9,003 nt of DNA from an uncultured Gemmatimonadaceae bacterium (lineage in GTDB: Bacteria; Gemmatimonadota; Gemmatimonadetes; Gemmatimonadales; Gemmatimonadaceae), in the NCBI GenBank assembly GCA_955652635.1, contig CATPBN010000157.1:1-9003 (forward strand), in the 5' to 3' direction. This document shows positions 8,951 through 9,003 of the stretch, piece after piece. A program made the position numbers and the translations under genes. Position 1 is the first letter of the stretch. Every line of letters begins with the position of its first letter. The notes beneath the pieces are model-generated. The model searched no databases. It was not told where the DNA came from and worked only from the letters and a program-made list of their open reading frames with translations.

Positions 8951-9003
8951 CGTCTGAAGATACGCGACGCGGATGCTTCGGAAAATGCCGGACGCTCCTG
9001 ATC

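Noticed and set aside
8951..9003. Possible pcrA promoter (TTTTCC, 17 bases, TATCTT on the minus strand)
   Set aside because: The match to consensus is poor and the region is cut by the window edge, so an upstream operon gene cannot be excluded.

Overview
The window is a gene-dense, GC-rich piece of a bacterial chromosome with seven complete genes, one gene cut by the left edge, and almost no intergenic DNA. All recognised products are housekeeping or envelope proteins. I see no mobile element, CRISPR array, tRNA or rRNA. The host is a high-GC bacterium that makes peptidoglycan and depends on tRNA-dependent amidation. My best guess is Gemmatimonadota, from overall impression only; no 16S or other decisive marker is present.

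Layout. Positions 1-1241 (minus) carry murA, the first committed enzyme of peptidoglycan synthesis, missing only its last residues at the edge. Its catalytic-loop cysteine is replaced by aspartate, which in other bacteria makes MurA insensitive to fosfomycin. A 127-bp divergent spacer follows. Then comes a plus-strand set of three tightly packed genes: a DUF948 (YtxG-like) single-pass membrane coiled-coil protein, a YtxH-like membrane protein with a Trp-containing 11-residue repeat, and a secreted zinc-dependent phospholipase C family protein. The first two overlap by about 89 nt in different frames, and the third starts 10 nt after the second.

Positions 3347-8950 (minus) form one compact transcription unit read from the right: a PcrA/UvrD helicase gene, then gatC, gatA and gatB. 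The junctions are TAGTG, TTGA and ATGA, so every stop touches the next start, and gatC and gatA use GTG and TTG starts. GatC, GatA and GatB form the amidotransferase that turns misacylated Glu-tRNA(Gln) and/or Asp-tRNA(Asn) into the correct aminoacyl-tRNAs. The gatB 3' end overlaps the 3' end of the phospholipase gene by 28 bp.

I found no undescribed defence or mobile system. The points most worth a second look are the MurA Cys-to-Asp change, the YtxG/YtxH/phospholipase set with its overlap and helical repeats, and a proline-rich insertion in GatA.
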